Positions 4,325 to 6,996 of a DNA stretch of 6,996 nucleotides are shown here, in pieces (the first letter of the stretch is position 1; each line of letters begins with the position of its first letter). Source of the stretch: Pseudomonadota bacterium (GTDB lineage: Bacteria; Bdellovibrionota; Oligoflexia; Oligoflexales; Oligoflexaceae); NCBI GenBank assembly GCA_029556045.1, contig JAKQGS010000286.1:1-6996 (forward strand), in the 5' to 3' direction. Made by a program: the position numbers and the translations under genes. The notes beneath the pieces were generated by a model, which was not told the DNA's origin, did not search any database, and saw only the letters and a program-made list of their open reading frames with translations.

Positions 4325-6890
4325 CCGTTTCTTCGGAGCTTTCTGAGGCTTGATCACCCTTTTTGCCGCTGGCTTTCGTGCGCTCCGGGAAAACAAAGCC
4401 AAAATTCCAGCCATCCCCTTCCCGCTTCAATTTGGCGCTGAACTTACGCCCCTTCTTGGAGATAAAGCCCGTCAAATAGTCGGTCTCGCCTTGCTGCAGA
4501 TAAGCTTCGACTTCCGAACGTTTGATCTCCCGTTTGCAGAGAAACCGCGGAAATGAAAAACCGCTGGCGGATTTATCACCGTCTTTTTTTGCGGCCTGTT
4601 TGGTTTCGCAAATGTACTCCTGAGAGGTCTCCACCACATGACAGCTGCCGTCCTGGTGCACTGGACATGGCCCCAGTGGTTCGGTATTGATTTCAACGGA
4701 GGAGGAATCACCATCCGCCTCAGAGGAGCTTGATTCCACCGGCACCCGCACCAAAGTCCCTCCGTCCAGCTCCAAAATGGCCTTGTAGCTGTTGCCACTG
4801 GCGCTTTTGAAGCCATCCAGTTCCCGCGTTCGCCGATTGGTCAGGAGGGCTTTCACCACGGAACGGTTGATGTAACGACCGTTGTTATCTTTCCAGATAA
4901 GGAAGTCGCAGGACTTTTTGCCGACTCGTTTGGTGCTTTCCTGGCACCCGTAGAACCAGGCTTTTTCGTAAACCGGACCGCCGCATTTGGGGCATGGGCC
5001 GAGAGGCTCTTGATCGGGGTATATTTCCTCATAGTCAAAATTGCGGGCCGCTTCCACGACCTCTTTCACGTAACTTTCGATCTCCTGCATGAATGCGGCG
5101 GGGGTCCTTTTTTCCCCCTCCACCTCGTTCAGGTGAAACTCCAGTTTGGCGGTTAGTTCGGGAGAGACCAGCCGACTGGCATGAATCCGGTGGAGCACGT
5201 CAATCAGACGGATGCCCTTGGGGGTTGGGCGCAGGTTGTTATCCACGTATTCCCGAATCTTCAGGTTCTCAATAATATCCGCCCGGGTGGCCGCAGTGCC
5301 AAGCCCTTCGGCCTTGTTAAGCGCAGAGGCCAGTTCCTCATCTTCCACCTGTCGGCCGGCATTTTCCATCAACGACAGCAGGCCTGCTTCACTGATGCGG
5401 GTTGGGGGTTTCGTCTCCAAGTCCTCCTGGCTGACCCGTGCCACTTTCACGGCCACGCGTTCCGATTTTTGGGTCCCAGGTTTGAGGGGGGGATAACTTT
5501 TTGCCTCACCGGCTCCGGCTTCTTTTTCAAAGACAGCTTCCCAGCCCGGGAATGTCAGGACCTTTGGCGGTTTACTGCGGAAAGCATGGTGGCCAACCCG
5601 GGTGATTCTCTCCACGTCCTCATAAATTGCGGCTGGATAGAAGGCTGCCATGAACTGGCGTGCCACGAGGTCAAAAAGTTTAAAGTCATCGCCCTCCAGC
5701 GCGGTGATTTCACCTGTAGGGATGATGGCAAAGTGGTCGGTAACGCCGGCATCGTCAAAAACCTTGTCGTCATTCTGAAGACCATCGTTTAACAACTTCG
5801 CCGCATGACGACCGTAGGCGTCATTTTGACTGAAAATACCGAGGATCTTCTGCACCTCTTCCCGGTAGTCGTTGGGCAACACCTTGGAACTGGTTCGGGG
5901 ATAGGTCAGAACCTTGTGGGTTTCGTAACACCGCTGGGCTGCCCGTAGAGTTCGTGTGGCGGACCACCCAAAGCGGCTGTTGGCCACCCGCTGCAGGGTG
6001 GTCAGATCAAATAGAAGGGGAGCTTTTTTGGGAGAAGGCTTACGCACCTCGCTGGCCAAAGCCGGCTTGTCTTCCACATCCTTGAGGATCGCTTCTGCCT
6101 GCGCTTTGTCAAAAATCCTGTCGTCCTTGTGATCGCGATCATCCTCCACCCGCTTAAAGGTCTCATCAAACCAGGTGCCGTCGTAATCGTGATCATTGGC
6201 ATGAAAGGAGGCCTGAATTTTCCAATAGGGAATCGGATCGTGCTGGAGGATCTCCAGTTCGCGGTTTACCAGCAGCCCTAGCGTTGGGGTCTGCACCCTG
6301 CCAGCGGACCAGGAAAGGCCACGTTCACTTTTAGATTTGAGACGGACCGTAAGTGCACGGGTGGCGTTCATGCCGATCAACCAGTCCGCATAGGCTCGGC
6401 ATTCGGCAGAATGAGCCAGTCCCTCATAGTTGCGCCCCTCCTCAAGGGCTGCAAAGCCATCGCGAATCGCTTGCTTGGTCATGCTTTGCAACCACAGACG
6501 TTTGATCGGCTTCAGGGATTCTGCGTAGGAGACAATTTCGCGAAAAATCAACTCACCTTCCCGTGCAGCATCGCAGGCGTTGATCAGATAATCCACGTCC
6601 TTACGATTCATAAGTTTGATGATAACCGCTAGGCGGTCTTTGGTTTTTGGTAAGGGTTTTGTCTTATAGCGTTCGGGAATGATCGGCAGGTCGGCCAGGC
6701 GCCAGCGTTTGTATTCTGGTTTAATATCCTCGGGCGAAAACAGGGTCAGGATGTGGCCGACGGCAAAGGTGCAGACGTACTCGTCGCTTTCGTAGTAAGC
6801 ACCCTTGTTTTTTTCCTCAAAACCACCCAAGGCCTGTACGATATCGCGGGCTACACTGGGTTTTTCCGTAATGATTAGTCCTTTACCCAT
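4311..6890 (-). CDS. topB: DNA topoisomerase III (type IA)
   Basis: This ATP-independent type IA enzyme cuts one DNA strand through a 5'-phosphotyrosine link and mainly decatenates replication and recombination intermediates. The TOPRIM domain covers about residues 3-135, with catalytic LIITEKPSVARDI (E9, K10) and NACDAAREGELIF (D107, E111). Ala replaces the second Asp of D-x-D, as in the D-A-G-R-E-G-E-L forms of TopB. WSAGRVQTPTLGLLV (194-208) is the conserved type IA segment. The catalytic tyrosine is Y330 in LTYPRTSSKVLP. After the core (to about 615) come two tandem C-terminal units, each opening with EPLGPCP (628 and 737): a zinc-finger-like part (C633, C636, C649, C661; then C742, H745, C750 or C761, C785) and a topoisomerase C-terminal repeat. 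The 859 residues exceed the 650-730 common for TopB because of these units. The acidic/Ser-rich tail is coded inside a hairpin. It seems monocistronic and chromosomal. Confidence 0.95.
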   Translation of the reverse strand: MGKGLIITEKPSVARDIVQALGGFEEKNKGAYYESDEYVCTFAVGHILTLFSPEDIKPEYKRWRLADLPIIPERYKTKPLPKTKDRLAVIIKLMNRKDVDYLINACDAAREGELIFREIVSYAESLKPIKRLWLQSMTKQAIRDGFAALEEGRNYEGLAHSAECRAYADWLIGMNATRALTVRLKSKSERGLSWSAGRVQTPTLGLLVNRELEILQHDPIPYWKIQASFHANDHDYDGTWFDETFKRVEDDRDHKDDRIFDKAQAEAILKDVEDKPALASEVRKPSPKKAPLLFDLTTLQRVANSRFGWSATRTLRAAQRCYETHKVLTYPRTSSKVLPNDYREEVQKILGIFSQNDAYGRHAAKLLNDGLQNDDKVFDDAGVTDHFAIIPTGEITALEGDDFKLFDLVARQFMAAFYPAAIYEDVERITRVGHHAFRSKPPKVLTFPGWEAVFEKEAGAGEAKSYPPLKPGTQKSERVAVKVARVSQEDLETKPPTRISEAGLLSLMENAGRQVEDEELASALNKAEGLGTAATRADIIENLKIREYVDNNLRPTPKGIRLIDVLHRIHASRLVSPELTAKLEFHLNEVEGEKRTPAAFMQEIESYVKEVVEAARNFDYEEIYPDQEPLGPCPKCGGPVYEKAWFYGCQESTKRVGKKSCDFLIWKDNNGRYINRSVVKALLTNRRTRELDGFKSASGNSYKAILELDGGTLVRVPVESSSSEADGDSSSVEINTEPLGPCPVHQDGSCHVVETSQEYICETKQAAKKDGDKSASGFSFPRFLCKREIKRSEVEAYLQQGETDYLTGFISKKGRKFSAKLKREGDGWNFGFVFPERTKASGKKGDQASESSEETAVTS

Positions 6891-6996
6891 GATCTGGTCT
6901 CTATCCTTTGCCTACGGTTGGTTACCGGATGCATCTGCCATCCTGCGGATTTAGCTTTTAAAATGTTAAGTATGATACTAACGACAATTCAGCGAT
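6891..6996 (-). promoter_or_regulatory. topB upstream region, promoter not resolved
   Basis: This 106-bp segment before topB holds an AT-rich part (about 6955-6990) with a small palindrome AGTATGATACT (6969-6979) and a TTGTCG box on the minus strand that could serve as a -35 element. No good -10 element sits at a proper distance. The only purine-rich stretch before the ATG (AAAGGATAGAGA) is rather far away, so the ribosome binding site is weak. Confidence 0.3.

Noticed and set aside
5181..5792. A 203-residue plus-strand frame inside topB.
   Set aside because: It is antisense to conserved topB core motifs, and its length follows from codon bias in the real gene.

Overview
The window reads as an ordinary stretch of bacterial chromosome, with housekeeping genes rather than mobile DNA. 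No transposase, integrase, phage gene, CRISPR array, tRNA or rRNA was seen. A canonical sigma-54 promoter, a NarL/FixJ response regulator and Shine-Dalgarno-led genes suggest a Gram-negative bacterium, probably Pseudomonadota. Base composition is near 50% G+C by eye. The lineage cannot be fixed from this sequence alone.

Layout: (1) Bases 2-1857, plus strand: the 3' part of a large protein that resembles the CehA/McbA-type PHP family but lacks the family's metal-binding histidines. It overlaps hpt (hypoxanthine phosphoribosyltransferase) by an ATGA stop-start. (2) Bases 1861-2406, minus strand: a 181-residue protein of unknown function, convergent with hpt. It shows faint traces of a protein-kinase-like fold. 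(3) Bases 2407-2785: a long regulatory region with repeated GACAG elements, an inverted repeat and a near-perfect sigma-54 (-24/-12) promoter. (4) Bases 2786-3398, plus strand: two very small, highly charged proteins of 72 and 89 residues. Both have an early V-x-x-L motif followed by a lysine-rich stretch. They are separated by a GC-rich hairpin and a leader with three TGCTGAA repeats. (5) Bases 3409-4080, minus strand: an orphan LuxR-type response regulator. (6) Bases 4081-4310: palindromes, a bidirectional terminator and a 15-bp perfect hairpin that reaches into the end of the next gene. (7) Bases 4311-6890, minus strand: topB-like DNA topoisomerase III with a duplicated zinc-finger C-terminal unit. 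(8) Bases 6891-6996: the topB upstream region.

How the genes work together: hpt (purine salvage) and topB (DNA decatenation) are housekeeping functions and do not form a pathway. The most distinctive unit is the sigma-54-controlled pair of small charged proteins. The promoter implies that an enhancer-binding activator switches them on under some condition, and their proposed upstream activating sequence lies about 150 bp before the predicted start of transcription. The neighbouring NarL-type regulator is not of the AAA+ enhancer-binding class, so it is not the obvious activator.
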